Shown here: piece after piece, positions 1 to 7,570 of the stretch
Position numbering within the stretch: position 1 is the stretch's first letter
Layout: the number at the start of each line of letters is the position of its first letter
DNA from: Hyphomonas sp.
Lineage (GTDB): Bacteria; Pseudomonadota; Alphaproteobacteria; Caulobacterales; Hyphomonadaceae
NCBI GenBank assembly: GCA_017792365.1
Contig: CP051229.1
Location: 2,046,001-2,110,000, forward strand
DNA length: 64,000 bases
Direction: 5' to 3'
Position numbers and translations under genes: made by a program
The notes under the pieces: generated by a model
Seen by the model: only the letters and a program-made list of their open reading frames with translations
Told to the model about the DNA's origin: nothing
Databases searched by the model: none

Positions 1-1
1 C

Positions 2-274
2 GCAATCGGCGCATTCGCGACCATGGGCCTGCGCTACCAGTTGCCCTTCGTGATCATCGTCACCAACCGCGGCGTACTGGCCGACCCCAATTCCTACGAC
101 ATCGAAAAGCACGACGCCTTCGAGCTCAGCGTGAAGAACCTCGCGCGCGTCTTCACCTACGACGCCGCCAACCTGCCGAAAGACCTCGTGCCCGCCGCGT
201 TCAAATGGGCCGAAGCCGCCCGCCGCCCCGCCGTCATCGCCCTCGAGCGCCGGCTGGAGGGAGCAACCCAATGA
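2..274 (+). CDS. TPP-dependent decarboxylase, N-terminal (PYR) subunit, 5' partial
   Basis: The reading frame is open from the first bases, so the gene begins upstream of the window; only the last 90 residues are visible. The end of a pyrimidine-binding (PYR) domain is recognisable, with the buried strand LPFVIIVTNRG. The stop codon overlaps the next gene's ATG (ATGA), and that gene encodes the matching PP domain. This split arrangement is known for sulfopyruvate decarboxylase (ComD/ComE) and related phosphonopyruvate decarboxylases. The substrate cannot be read from this fragment, so the assignment stops at family level. Confidence 0.7.
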   Translation, partial: AIGAFATMGLRYQLPFVIIVTNRGVLADPNSYDIEKHDAFELSVKNLARVFTYDAANLPKDLVPAAFKWAEAARRPAVIALERRLEGATQ

Positions 275-831
275 CCGCCAACCTTCCATCCCAGAAGGAC
301 GCCATCGCCAGCGCCCTCAAGCTCTACCCCACACGTCCCTACGCGGTCGCCGACATCGGCTCGCAATCCGGCTGGCTCAAGGCCGCCAGTCACGATGCGC
401 GCAACCTATACGTCTCGGGTCCAATGGGTCTGTCCACGTCCATCGCGCTGGGCGTCGCGGCGTCGCGCCCGAACGAACAGGTGCTCGCCATCATCGGCGA
501 CGGCGCGCTGGCGATGAACCTCACCTCGCTGATCACCATCGCAAACGCGAAGCCGGACAATCTCGCAATCCTGCTCGTCGACAACCGCGTCTACGAATAC
601 ACCGCCTCCGTCCCAACGCCCTCGCGCGAACTGGACTGGCTGGCGATCGGCCGCTCGATCCTCGGAGACAGGAATTGCGCCCGGCTGTCAGACCTCGCGC
701 CTGACAAATGGGCCGAGACGCCGCGCCCCGCGATGATCGTCGCCGACATCGCCCAGGGAGACAAACCACCGCCGCTGGGCATGTCGCCCGCCATGATCCG
801 CGCAGCATTCCTCGAGGCTTCGAAAGCCTGA
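271..831 (+). CDS. TPP-dependent decarboxylase, C-terminal (PP) subunit, sulfopyruvate decarboxylase beta-like
   Basis: This 186-residue protein is a stand-alone thiamine-pyrophosphate-binding domain. The diphosphate/Mg motif begins with GDG at residues 76-78 and closes with DN at 104-105, the normal spacing for the family. The start ATG overlaps the upstream stop by 4 bp, so the two subunits should be translationally coupled and form one enzyme. ComE-type sulfopyruvate decarboxylase is the best-known family with this split; phosphonopyruvate decarboxylase is an alternative. The gene converges on the symporter gene with a 12-bp gap. No sulfonate transporter or dehydrogenase is visible to settle the substrate. 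Confidence 0.75.
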   Translation: MTANLPSQKDAIASALKLYPTRPYAVADIGSQSGWLKAASHDARNLYVSGPMGLSTSIALGVAASRPNEQVLAIIGDGALAMNLTSLITIANAKPDNLAILLVDNRVYEYTASVPTPSRELDWLAIGRSILGDRNCARLSDLAPDKWAETPRPAMIVADIAQGDKPPPLGMSPAMIRAAFLEASKA

Positions 832-843
832 CGCTCAGCCAAG

Positions 844-2291
844 CTATTCCGCCGCCTGACGCGCAGCTGCCGACTGCGCCTCCCGGCCCGGCGAAGTCGC
901 CGGCGCAGGTCTGCTCAACAACAGGCCCAGCACGAACGGGATCGCAATCCCGGGCAGAGCCTCGTTGATGACATCAACGGGGCCAGCCCGCGTCCAGAGC
1001 ACAGCAACGCCGACGCCCGCCACCATCATGCCGATAGCCGTCCACTCAGACACGCGGCGCTGCATTGCGAGCAACATCATCAAGGGTGCGAACGCACACG
1101 CCAGCATCGACCACGCGCCGAGTACGAGCGAGAACACGCTGGAGGCGCCGAACAATGCGAACAGCAGCGCAGACACCGTCACGGCGGCGGTCGCGAGCTT
1201 CATCATCCATGGCCGGTCAAGGTGCTTCGCCGAAAGGTCATGCGTGATGGACGCCGAACAGCTGAGCACCAGCGAATCCGCCGTCGACATCGTCGCAGCG
1301 AACACACCCGCCAAGATGACGCCGACAAGGATTGACGGCAACAACTCGACGGCCATCAACGGGAGCGCCAGTTCCGTATCGCCGCTCATCAGATCCGGCA
1401 TTTGAATGCGCGCCAGCAACCCGAGGCTGATCGCCAACGTGTAGAACGCGATGAAGAAGCCATAATACCAGAACCGAACCCGGTTGATCTGGTCCGCACG
1501 TTCCATCGCCATGAACCGGATCATGATGTGCGGCTGACCGATCGTACCGACGCCCGCAGCACCCCAGCCCAGCGCAAACAGCATCGCTCGAGGAAGCCCG
1601 GTATCGACAGCTCAGTCGGGAAAAGGCTCATGAAGCCCGGCAGTTCGGCAAGCTGCGCGCCCGCAGAGCCAAGGCCGCCAACCTCGACAAGTGTCACGAT
1701 CACCAGCAGCGCCAGCGCGAACACCATCACGATCGACTGCGCCGCATCGGTCCAGATCGATGCGCGTATGCCGCCAACTGCGGAATAGGCCAGAATGAGA
1801 ATCGCTGAAATGATGGCGCCTGCCTCCGGCGTCCAGTTCAGCATCACCTGCAGCGCCTTGCCGCCGGCGGAGATCTGCGCCGCAGCATACGTGCCAAGAA
1901 ACAGGATCGTCACCAGCGCCGCAATCCGTCGCCAGATCCGGAAATCCGATCCGCCCCACTTAGACACCACGGAGGCGAACGAGGCGCCGCCCGTCGCCTC
2001 CGTCTCTTGCCGGAGACGCCGGTGCACGAACAGCGATGTCAGGAAATCACCCAGTATCCAGGCGATCATCATCCACGCCGCCGCCATGCCGACAGCAAAC
2101 GTGTAGCCGATCACGCCAATGAAAAGGAAACCGGAATTGTTCGTCGCCACCGCCGACAGCGCGGCAACCCACGGTCGGACGCTGGAACTGGCGAGATAGT
2201 AGTCGGTGTTCGAACCCTTCGCCTTGCGTACCGAAGCAAGACCAACCAGCACGAACCCCAACAGGCAGACCGCGAAAGCGACTAAGGTCAT
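844..2291 (-). pseudogene. sodium:solute symporter (SSS family), frameshifted
   Basis: The 5' part (start at 2291, residues 1 to about 234) and the 3' part (844-1584) are consecutive halves of one SSS/PutP-type Na+-coupled symporter with many hydrophobic helices. The frame breaks near 1585-1592, where CTCGAGCG appears in place of an expected CTCGAGGCG on the coding strand. Adding one base restores a 482-residue protein, normal for the family. It starts only 27 bp after ectC in the same direction, so it is probably the last gene of the ectoine operon. Uptake of ectoine, proline or another compatible solute is an inference from that position. Confidence 0.8.
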
Positions 2292-2318
2292 CAGCCCGCC
2301 CTATCAAGCCTGAGCGCG

Positions 2319-2705
2319 CTAGTCGACCGCCGCCGGATAGGCGCCCGATTCATCGTGGACTTCCTGGCCACTCACGGGCGGATTGAAGCAGCAAGCCATC
2401 TTCATCTCCTTGGTCGCCCTAAGGATGTGCTTGTCGTGCTTGTCCAGCCCGTACATCACGCCCGGCTTGATCGGATGGACCTCGCCGGTCGCCAGGTCCT
2501 CGATCGAGCCTTCACCCGAGATGCAGTAAACCGACTCGAAGTGGTTCTTGTAATGGAGGTGAAGCTCGGCGCCCTCGTAGATCGTGGTGATGTGGAAGGA
2601 GAACCCCATGTTGTCGTCCTTCAGCAGAAGGCGACAGCTCTCCCATCCTTCGGACACCACTCTCCGCTCGGTCGCGTTGGCCGAGTCAACGTCTCTGATA
2701 ATCAT
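2319..2705 (-). CDS. ectC: L-ectoine synthase
   Basis: This 128-residue cupin matches EctC in length and along its whole sequence. It opens with MIIRDV and contains the central [13 protein letters not shown] strand pair and the late GLDKHDKH segment. EctC cyclises N-gamma-acetyl-diaminobutyrate to ectoine, the final step of synthesis in the cytoplasm. It follows ectB by 20 bp and precedes a symporter gene by 27 bp, consistent with one transcript ectA-ectB-ectC-symporter. No ectoine hydroxylase (ectD) or dedicated aspartokinase gene is present in the cluster. Confidence 0.97.
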   Translation of the reverse strand: MIIRDVDSANATERRVVSEGWESCRLLLKDDNMGFSFHITTIYEGAELHLHYKNHFESVYCISGEGSIEDLATGEVHPIKPGVMYGLDKHDKHILRATKEMKMACCFNPPVSGQEVHDESGAYPAAVD

Positions 2706-2725
2706 GTGGTCGCTCGCCTTCTGAT

Positions 2726-4039
2726 CTATTCCGCAGCCTGGAGCGAAGCGTCCGTATAGACGGCCTGCAACGCGTCGCCGAGAATGTTGAGACCCGCTTC
2801 CAGATCTTCATCGGCAATGTTCAGCGGCGTCAGCAGCTTCACGACCTCATCGTCCGGACCAGCCGTCTCGATGATCAGTCCGCGCTCGAACGACGCCTTC
2901 ACGATCTCCGACGTCATCTCCGGATTGGCGACCTCGATGCCGAGCATCACGCCGCGACCCTTCACACGATTGATGTGATCCGGGAACGTCTTCACGAAGC
3001 TCTCGAGCCGCGTGCGGATCTTCTTGGCCTTGAGCTTCAGCTCATCCTCGAAGTCATCGTTCGCCCAGAACTCCTCGATCGCAACGCGCGCCGTGATGAA
3101 GGCGTGGCAATTGCCGCGGAACGTGCCGTTGTGCTCGCCCGGCTTCCACTCATCCAGTTCCGGCTTCAACAGGACCAGCGCCATCGGCAGGCCCATGCCC
3201 GACAGCGATTTCGCCATCGTCACGATGTCCGGCTTGATTCCCATCTCCTCGAACGAGAAGAACGAGCCCGATCGGCCGCAACCGGCCTGGATGTCGTCAA
3301 CGATCAGGAGCGCGCCATTGTCGCGCGCGATCTTCTCGATCTTCTGCAGCCACTTGGCCGAAGCGGCATTGAGGCCGCCCTCGCCCTGAATGGTTTCAAG
3401 AATGATCGCAGCAGGCGCATCGACGCCGCCGGATGCATCTTCCAGCATCTTCTCGATCTGCTCAGCGGTATCGACGCCGTCGCCGAAATACTTGTCATAC
3501 GGCATGCGCGTCACGCCGGTCAGCTCAACGCCGGCGCCGCCGCGATGGTGGCCATTGCCGGTCAGCGACAGCGCGCCCAGCGTGCAGCCGTGGAAGCCGT
3601 TGGTGAACGCGATCACATTGGTGCGGCCCGTCACCTTGCGCGCCAGCTTGATCGCGGCCTCAACCGCATTGGCGCCCGTCGGCCCCGGGAATTGCAGTCG
3701 GTAATCCATGCCGCGCGGACGCAGGATGTGCTTGTCGAACGCCTCTAGGAATTGCGCCTTGGCGACCGAATACATGTCCATCGTGTGCGCCACGCCGTCC
3801 TGCATCAGGTAATCGACCAGCGCCTGCTTCATCTTCGGATGGTTGTGACCGTAGTTCAGCGTCGAGCACCCGCTCAGGAAGTCGACATAGCTGCGCCCCG
3901 ACTGGTCGAAGATGCGCGAACCCTTGGCGGACGTGAACACAGCCGGGAAGCTGCGTGCGTAGGAGCGCACTTCGGATTCGATCCGTTCGAAGGTTTCAAA
4001 CGACGCCTTACCGGCGTCCTGTTTATGGGCGTCAAACAT
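2726..4039 (-). CDS. ectB: diaminobutyrate--2-oxoglutarate transaminase
   Basis: EctB converts aspartate semialdehyde plus glutamate to 2,4-diaminobutyrate, the first committed ectoine step. The 437-residue protein is a class III PLP aminotransferase: the cofactor phosphate site is at [11 protein letters not shown] (about 119-129), the PLP ring aspartate sits in VDDIQAG (D248), and the Schiff-base lysine lies in TMAKSLSG (K277). A GGGAG ribosome-binding site lies just before the ATG at 4039. Its position between ectA and ectC separates it from ornithine or GABA aminotransferases of the same fold. Confidence 0.97.
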   Translation of the reverse strand: MFDAHKQDAGKASFETFERIESEVRSYARSFPAVFTSAKGSRIFDQSGRSYVDFLSGCSTLNYGHNHPKMKQALVDYLMQDGVAHTMDMYSVAKAQFLEAFDKHILRPRGMDYRLQFPGPTGANAVEAAIKLARKVTGRTNVIAFTNGFHGCTLGALSLTGNGHHRGGAGVELTGVTRMPYDKYFGDGVDTAEQIEKMLEDASGGVDAPAAIILETIQGEGGLNAASAKWLQKIEKIARDNGALLIVDDIQAGCGRSGSFFSFEEMGIKPDIVTMAKSLSGMGLPMALVLLKPELDEWKPGEHNGTFRGNCHAFITARVAIEEFWANDDFEDELKLKAKKIRTRLESFVKTFPDHINRVKGRGVMLGIEVANPEMTSEIVKASFERGLIIETAGPDDEVVKLLTPLNIADEDLEAGLNILGDALQAVYTDASLQAAE

Positions 4040-4077
4040 GGGTGTCTCCCACTTCTGGTTGATGTCTTGGCTAAATC

Positions 4078-4635
4078 TCAGCGCCTGTCGTCAGCGCAAT
4101 TGAATGGGCCGATCGTGACCATGTGTTCGGTCGCGTGCTGGCCCGCGAAGTGCGTCGCTTCTAGGAAATGCGGACGATCTGAAAACTGTCCCCCCAGCTC
4201 CTCGGCAACGCTACGAAACAACCGCCAAGAGGCGGCGTTGTCAGGAGTGATCGTCGTGTTCATGTAACGAACGTGCGCAAGCGTCTTTCGTTCCAGAATG
4301 TGGCGGATCATGCGCTTGGCGAGGTTCTGTCCCCGCATCGATGCATCCACCGCCACCTGCCAGAGGAAATAGTGATCCTGGGCGTCTGGCCGGACATAGC
4401 CCGACACCCACCCGACGATCTGTCCTGCGTGCTCCGCCACCACGCAGGTGTCGGCAAAATGCGTCGCCTGAAGCAGGTTGCAGTACAGCGAATTGGGGTC
4501 CAGCGGCGGGCAATTGGCGATCAGACTGTGTATCTGTGGGCCGTCTTCACCCTCCGGAATGCGCATCTCAACTGGCTTCGCGCCCGCAGGCTTCGAAGTC
4601 TGGTTAGATGTGTCTTGGATCACGCCCTCGACCAT
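4078..4635 (-). CDS. ectA: L-2,4-diaminobutyrate acetyltransferase
   Basis: EctA acetylates diaminobutyrate with acetyl-CoA. The GNAT core is visible: a beta-4 region VAVDASMRGQNLAKRM carrying the acetyl-CoA pyrophosphate loop (RGQNLA), and the TPDNAASWRLF segment typical of EctA. The frame stays open to 4887, but that would run across the ectR start and add 84 unrelated residues. The ATG at 4635 gives 185 residues, the family's usual size, and is preceded by an AGAGGA. It is the first gene of the ect operon, transcribed away from ectR. Confidence 0.95.
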   Translation of the reverse strand: MVEGVIQDTSNQTSKPAGAKPVEMRIPEGEDGPQIHSLIANCPPLDPNSLYCNLLQATHFADTCVVAEHAGQIVGWVSGYVRPDAQDHYFLWQVAVDASMRGQNLAKRMIRHILERKTLAHVRYMNTTITPDNAASWRLFRSVAEELGGQFSDRPHFLEATHFAGQHATEHMVTIGPFNCADDRR

Positions 4636-4744
4636 TGCGGGGTATTTCGTTCCTCTAAGTAACTTCGTCAAGACAAGGAATGCCGAAATCGCGGGAAAAG
4701 TTCCGTTCCCCCAAGAGTTTATTGGGGTTTTTCCTTGCAGAAGT

Positions 4745-4761
4745 ATTTCGCTTAACGAAAT
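4745..4761. promoter_or_regulatory. inverted repeat between ectA and ectR, candidate EctR operator
   Basis: An AT-rich stretch in the divergent ectA/ectR intergenic region holds a perfect 6-bp dyad, ATTTCG-CTTAA-CGAAAT. MarR-type regulators of ectoine operons (EctR) are known to bind imperfect palindromes overlapping the ect promoter. Position and symmetry make this the best operator candidate, but the motif differs from published EctR sites that I remember. No convincing -35/-10 pair was assigned. Confidence 0.4.
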
Positions 4762-4840
4762 TCTTTTGCGATACTGGATAGACGCCGCGCTCGCCTGTCT
4801 GTAGAAGCCGTCGCCGCGTGATTCGGGAGTGAATTCGAGC

Positions 4841-5359
4841 ATGCCCTCGCGAGTTGAAGACGCCCTCGTGGCCATCCGGCGGATCATGCGCGCCGCCGAA
4901 CAATCCTCCCGCTCCCTGTCGCGTCAGGCCGGCATGACGGCATCACAGGTCGTCGTCCTGCAGATCATCGCCTCAGAAGGCGAGATCAGCCCCAGCGCCA
5001 TCGCCCAGAAGGCCAGGATCACCCAGGCCACCGTCACCGCGCTGCTGGATCGCCTGCAGAAGCGCGACCTCGTCACCCGCACGCAAGGCGCGTCCGACCG
5101 CCGCCGCGTCTTCGTCACGCTGACGGAATCCGGCCGCAAACTTCTGGATGACACGCCCGACGCGCTGCAGACCCGCTTCGCCGCGCGCTTCAACGAATTG
5201 AAGGACTGGCAACAGGCCTCGATCAACGCCGCGCTGGAACAAGTCGCCGAACTCCTCGACGCCGAAAAGATCGAAGCCGCACCCATCCTGGCCTATGGCC
5301 GCCTCGACCCCACCGTCGACGACCACGGCAACCCGATCGAACCGCCGCCAGAGGCCTGA
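4841..5359 (+). CDS. ectR: MarR-family transcriptional regulator, EctR-type
   Basis: This 172-residue MarR protein has the winged helix at about residues 30-105: recognition helix ITQATVTALLDRL, wing with ASDRRRVFVTLTESGR. It is divergent from ectA, the usual arrangement for EctR, a regulator of ectoine genes. A GTG at 4829 is in frame, but its Shine-Dalgarno would overlap it; GGGAG at 4825-4829 is 11 bases before the ATG at 4841, which I prefer. The C-terminal tail (PTVDDHGNPIEPPPEA) is acidic and likely disordered. Regulation by salt is inferred from the family and the context. Confidence 0.88.
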   Translation: MPSRVEDALVAIRRIMRAAEQSSRSLSRQAGMTASQVVVLQIIASEGEISPSAIAQKARITQATVTALLDRLQKRDLVTRTQGASDRRRVFVTLTESGRKLLDDTPDALQTRFAARFNELKDWQQASINAALEQVAELLDAEKIEAAPILAYGRLDPTVDDHGNPIEPPPEA

Positions 5360-5449
5360 TACGTCTCACGTCTCGGCCTCGCCCTTCGACGAGCCCAGCG
5401 TGAGGCCTTCTTTCCCGGACAATACTCAGAGCTCGCTCGGCGACACCCA

Positions 5450-5506
5450 CCGGCCTCATCCTGAGCGCGAGCACAGCGAGCAGTCGATGGATGGGAGGCA
5501 GGCGGC
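5450..5506. repeat. degenerate copy of intergenic palindromic repeat family A
   Basis: The stretch beginning CCTCATCCTGAGCGC and ending in AGTCGATGGATGGG is a decayed version of the repeat seen intact at about 19.6, 21.0 and 32.7 kb. It lies between the convergent ectR and acyl-CoA dehydrogenase genes. Confidence 0.5.
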
Positions 5507-5524
5507 CCCGCCTCGCCACACGCC

Positions 5525-6688
5525 TTACAGCGTCCGCGCGATCAGCAGCTTCATGATCTCGTTGGTGCCGCCGTAGATCCGCTGGATCCGGCTGTCGCGA
5601 TACATCCGCGAGATCGGATACTCGTCCATGAAGCCATACCCGCCAAACAGCTGCAGGCACCTGTCGACAATCTTGCCCTCAAGGTCCGTCGTCCAGTATT
5701 TCGCCATCGACGCCGTCGCCGCATCCAGCTTGCCCTCGAGGTGCAGCCCCATGCAGTGGTTCACGAATACGCGCGCGACAGTCGCCTCGGTCTTGCACTC
5801 GGCCAGCACGAACTGGGTGTTCTGGAAATTGAGGATCGGCCGCCCGAACGCCTGACGCTCCTTCACATAGTCCAGCGTCACCCGCAGCGCTTCCTCGATC
5901 GTGCTCAGCGCCTGCACCGCAATGTTCAGCCGCTCCTGCGGCAATTGCCCCATCAGCTGGTAGAAGCCCTGCCCTTCTTCCGTGCCAAGCAAGTTGCTAG
6001 TCGGGATCTTCACGTCGTTGAAGAACAGTTCGGACGTATCCTGCGCCGGCTGGCCCATCTTCTTCAGGATCGGTCCCCGCTCGAAACCCTCGGCCTCGTC
6101 AGTCTCCACAAACACCAGCGACACGCCCTTCGCGCCCTCGCTCTTGTCCGTCTTCACCACCACACAGATCAGGTTCGCCGTCTGCCCGTTGGTGATGAAC
6201 GTCTTCGACCCGTTGATCACATACTGGTTGCCGGACTTCACCGCCGACGTCTTCACCGCCTGCAGGTCAGAGCCCGCCCCCGGCTCCGTCATCGCAATCG
6301 CCGTCACGTACTTCCCCGAGCACATCCCCGGCAGCCATCGCTGCTTCTGCTCTTCGGTCCCGTAGTGAAGGATGTAGGGCGCAACGATCGCGTTATGCAG
6401 TGAGATGCCGAAGCCATCGACGCCCTTGGCGGCGAGCTGCTCCATCAGCACCACTTCGTGACGGTAATCCCCGCCCGCGCCGCCATACTCCTCCGGCATC
6501 GACAGGCCCAGGAGGCCCGCCTCGCCGGCCTTGTCCCACATGTCGCGATCGACACAGTGCTGCTCGCGCCATTTGTCCACCGTCTCCGGCGGCGCATGCT
6601 GCTCGAAGAACTTCCCCACCATGTCCTCGAACATGCGGATTTCTTCTTCGGCCATGAAATCCGGCCGCTCGACGTTCAGCACCGACAT
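5525..6688 (-). CDS. acyl-CoA dehydrogenase, long-chain-type active site
   Basis: This 387-residue flavoprotein has all three acyl-CoA dehydrogenase domains. The FAD/substrate signature AMTEPGAGSDLQ lies around residue 130, and the C-terminal helix ends YGGTNEIMKLLIARTL. The medium-chain family carries its catalytic glutamate at YEGT; here that position is glycine, as in long-chain and isovaleryl enzymes, whose base sits in the preceding helix. The IEEALRVTLDY segment provides such a glutamate. It oxidises an acyl-CoA to the trans-2-enoyl form. A GAGGAA site precedes the ATG. It lies 34 bp behind the SDR gene and is probably co-transcribed. Confidence 0.93.
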   Translation of the reverse strand: MSVLNVERPDFMAEEEIRMFEDMVGKFFEQHAPPETVDKWREQHCVDRDMWDKAGEAGLLGLSMPEEYGGAGGDYRHEVVLMEQLAAKGVDGFGISLHNAIVAPYILHYGTEEQKQRWLPGMCSGKYVTAIAMTEPGAGSDLQAVKTSAVKSGNQYVINGSKTFITNGQTANLICVVVKTDKSEGAKGVSLVFVETDEAEGFERGPILKKMGQPAQDTSELFFNDVKIPTSNLLGTEEGQGFYQLMGQLPQERLNIAVQALSTIEEALRVTLDYVKERQAFGRPILNFQNTQFVLAECKTEATVARVFVNHCMGLHLEGKLDAATASMAKYWTTDLEGKIVDRCLQLFGGYGFMDEYPISRMYRDSRIQRIYGGTNEIMKLLIARTL

Positions 6689-6722
6689 CTGATTTCCTCA
6701 CACGGTCTTATGAAACTTGTTC

Positions 6723-7436
6723 TCAGCACCACGCGCCCGAAATCGGGATCACCTGTCCCGACACGAACCCGCTGTTACCCGTCGCCAGCAACTCGACTAG
6801 CTCGGCGACTTCCTTCGCATCCCCCAGCCGCCCCATCGGCACCTTCGACAACAGCTTGGGGCCCTTCACCGGGTCCTCCAGCAGCGCCTTGGGATAATAG
6901 GTCTCGGTCTGGATGAAATTTGCGGCCACGGCGTTCACCGAAATGCCGTCCTTCGCCAGCTCCAGCGCCAGCGTGCGCACCGCGCCATTCACCGCCGCTC
7001 TAGCCGACGCATAGGCGGCAAACCCCGGAATGCCGCCAATCGGCCCGGACGAACTCATGAACACGATCCGGCCGGACTTCTGCGGCCGCATCACCTTGGC
7101 GGCGGCGCCCGCAAACGCGATCGATTCAGCTGCAATCTCCACGAAATAGGGCGTCAGCGCCTCAACGGTCAGCTCCTCGATCGGCGTGCGCGGCGCAGGC
7201 TTGGAGGGCGAAATCACGATCGCGTCCAGCCGCCCGCCCAACCGCTCCGTCGCAGCCGCCACCACGCTGGCAGGATCGCTCCACGCCACCAGCGCCACGC
7301 CGTCAGCCTCGCCGTTCTTCGAAATCGAACGGTCCGTCGCAGCCATGCGATGCCCCGCGCCGACCAGACGCTCGGCAATCGCCGGGTTCGCAAACCCCGC
7401 ATGGTCGGTGATCAGGATCGACTTCGCAGCCGCCAT
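6723..7436 (-). CDS. SDR-fold protein with halohydrin-dehalogenase-type triad
   Basis: This 237-residue protein has the short-chain dehydrogenase fold but departs from it at both key sites. The catalytic set is S129, Y142 and R146: serine-X12-tyrosine-X3-arginine, where true SDRs have lysine. That is the diagnostic pattern of halohydrin dehalogenases (HheC S132/Y145/R149 has identical spacing). The nucleotide-binding glycine loop is missing; instead T10-X4-F15-X-N17 resembles the family's T-X4-F/Y-X-G motif with the last glycine changed to asparagine. The ATG at 7436 has an AGGGAG site; an upstream start would add 12 residues. It precedes an acyl-CoA dehydrogenase gene. A non-catalytic SDR is the alternative. 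Confidence 0.75.
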   Translation of the reverse strand: MAAAKSILITDHAGFANPAIAERLVGAGHRMAATDRSISKNGEADGVALVAWSDPASVVAAATERLGGRLDAIVISPSKPAPRTPIEELTVEALTPYFVEIAAESIAFAGAAAKVMRPQKSGRIVFMSSSGPIGGIPGFAAYASARAAVNGAVRTLALELAKDGISVNAVAANFIQTETYYPKALLEDPVKGPKLLSKVPMGRLGDAKEVAELVELLATGNSGFVSGQVIPISGAWC

Positions 7437-7512
7437 CAACGCTCTCCCTTTACGCAAACGTACACTAGACAAGCAGGACCGCCCCGGCCAGTCGCCTCAC
7501 GTCGCGTCAACC

Positions 7513-7545
7513 GAAAAGAAAAGGGCGAAGCCGCAGCTCCGCCCT
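7513..7545 (-). terminator. intrinsic terminator of the DegP/DegQ gene
   Basis: On the minus strand AGGGCG (7545-7540) and CGCCCT (7527-7522) enclose an inner AGC/GCT stem and a TGCG loop. They are followed by TTTTCTTTTC. It lies 26 bp past the protease stop codon. Confidence 0.75.
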
Positions 7546-7570
7546 CCTCTACATTGATTGTCTGAAGCGC

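Noticed and set aside
844-2291. Programmed frameshift in the symporter gene
   Set aside because: No slippery heptamer or downstream structure stands out, and four other genes carry the same kind of one-base loss, favouring sequencing error.
4636-4887. N-terminal extension of EctA
   Set aside because: It would overlap the ectR start and the AT-rich promoter region, and no EctA homologue carries such an extension.
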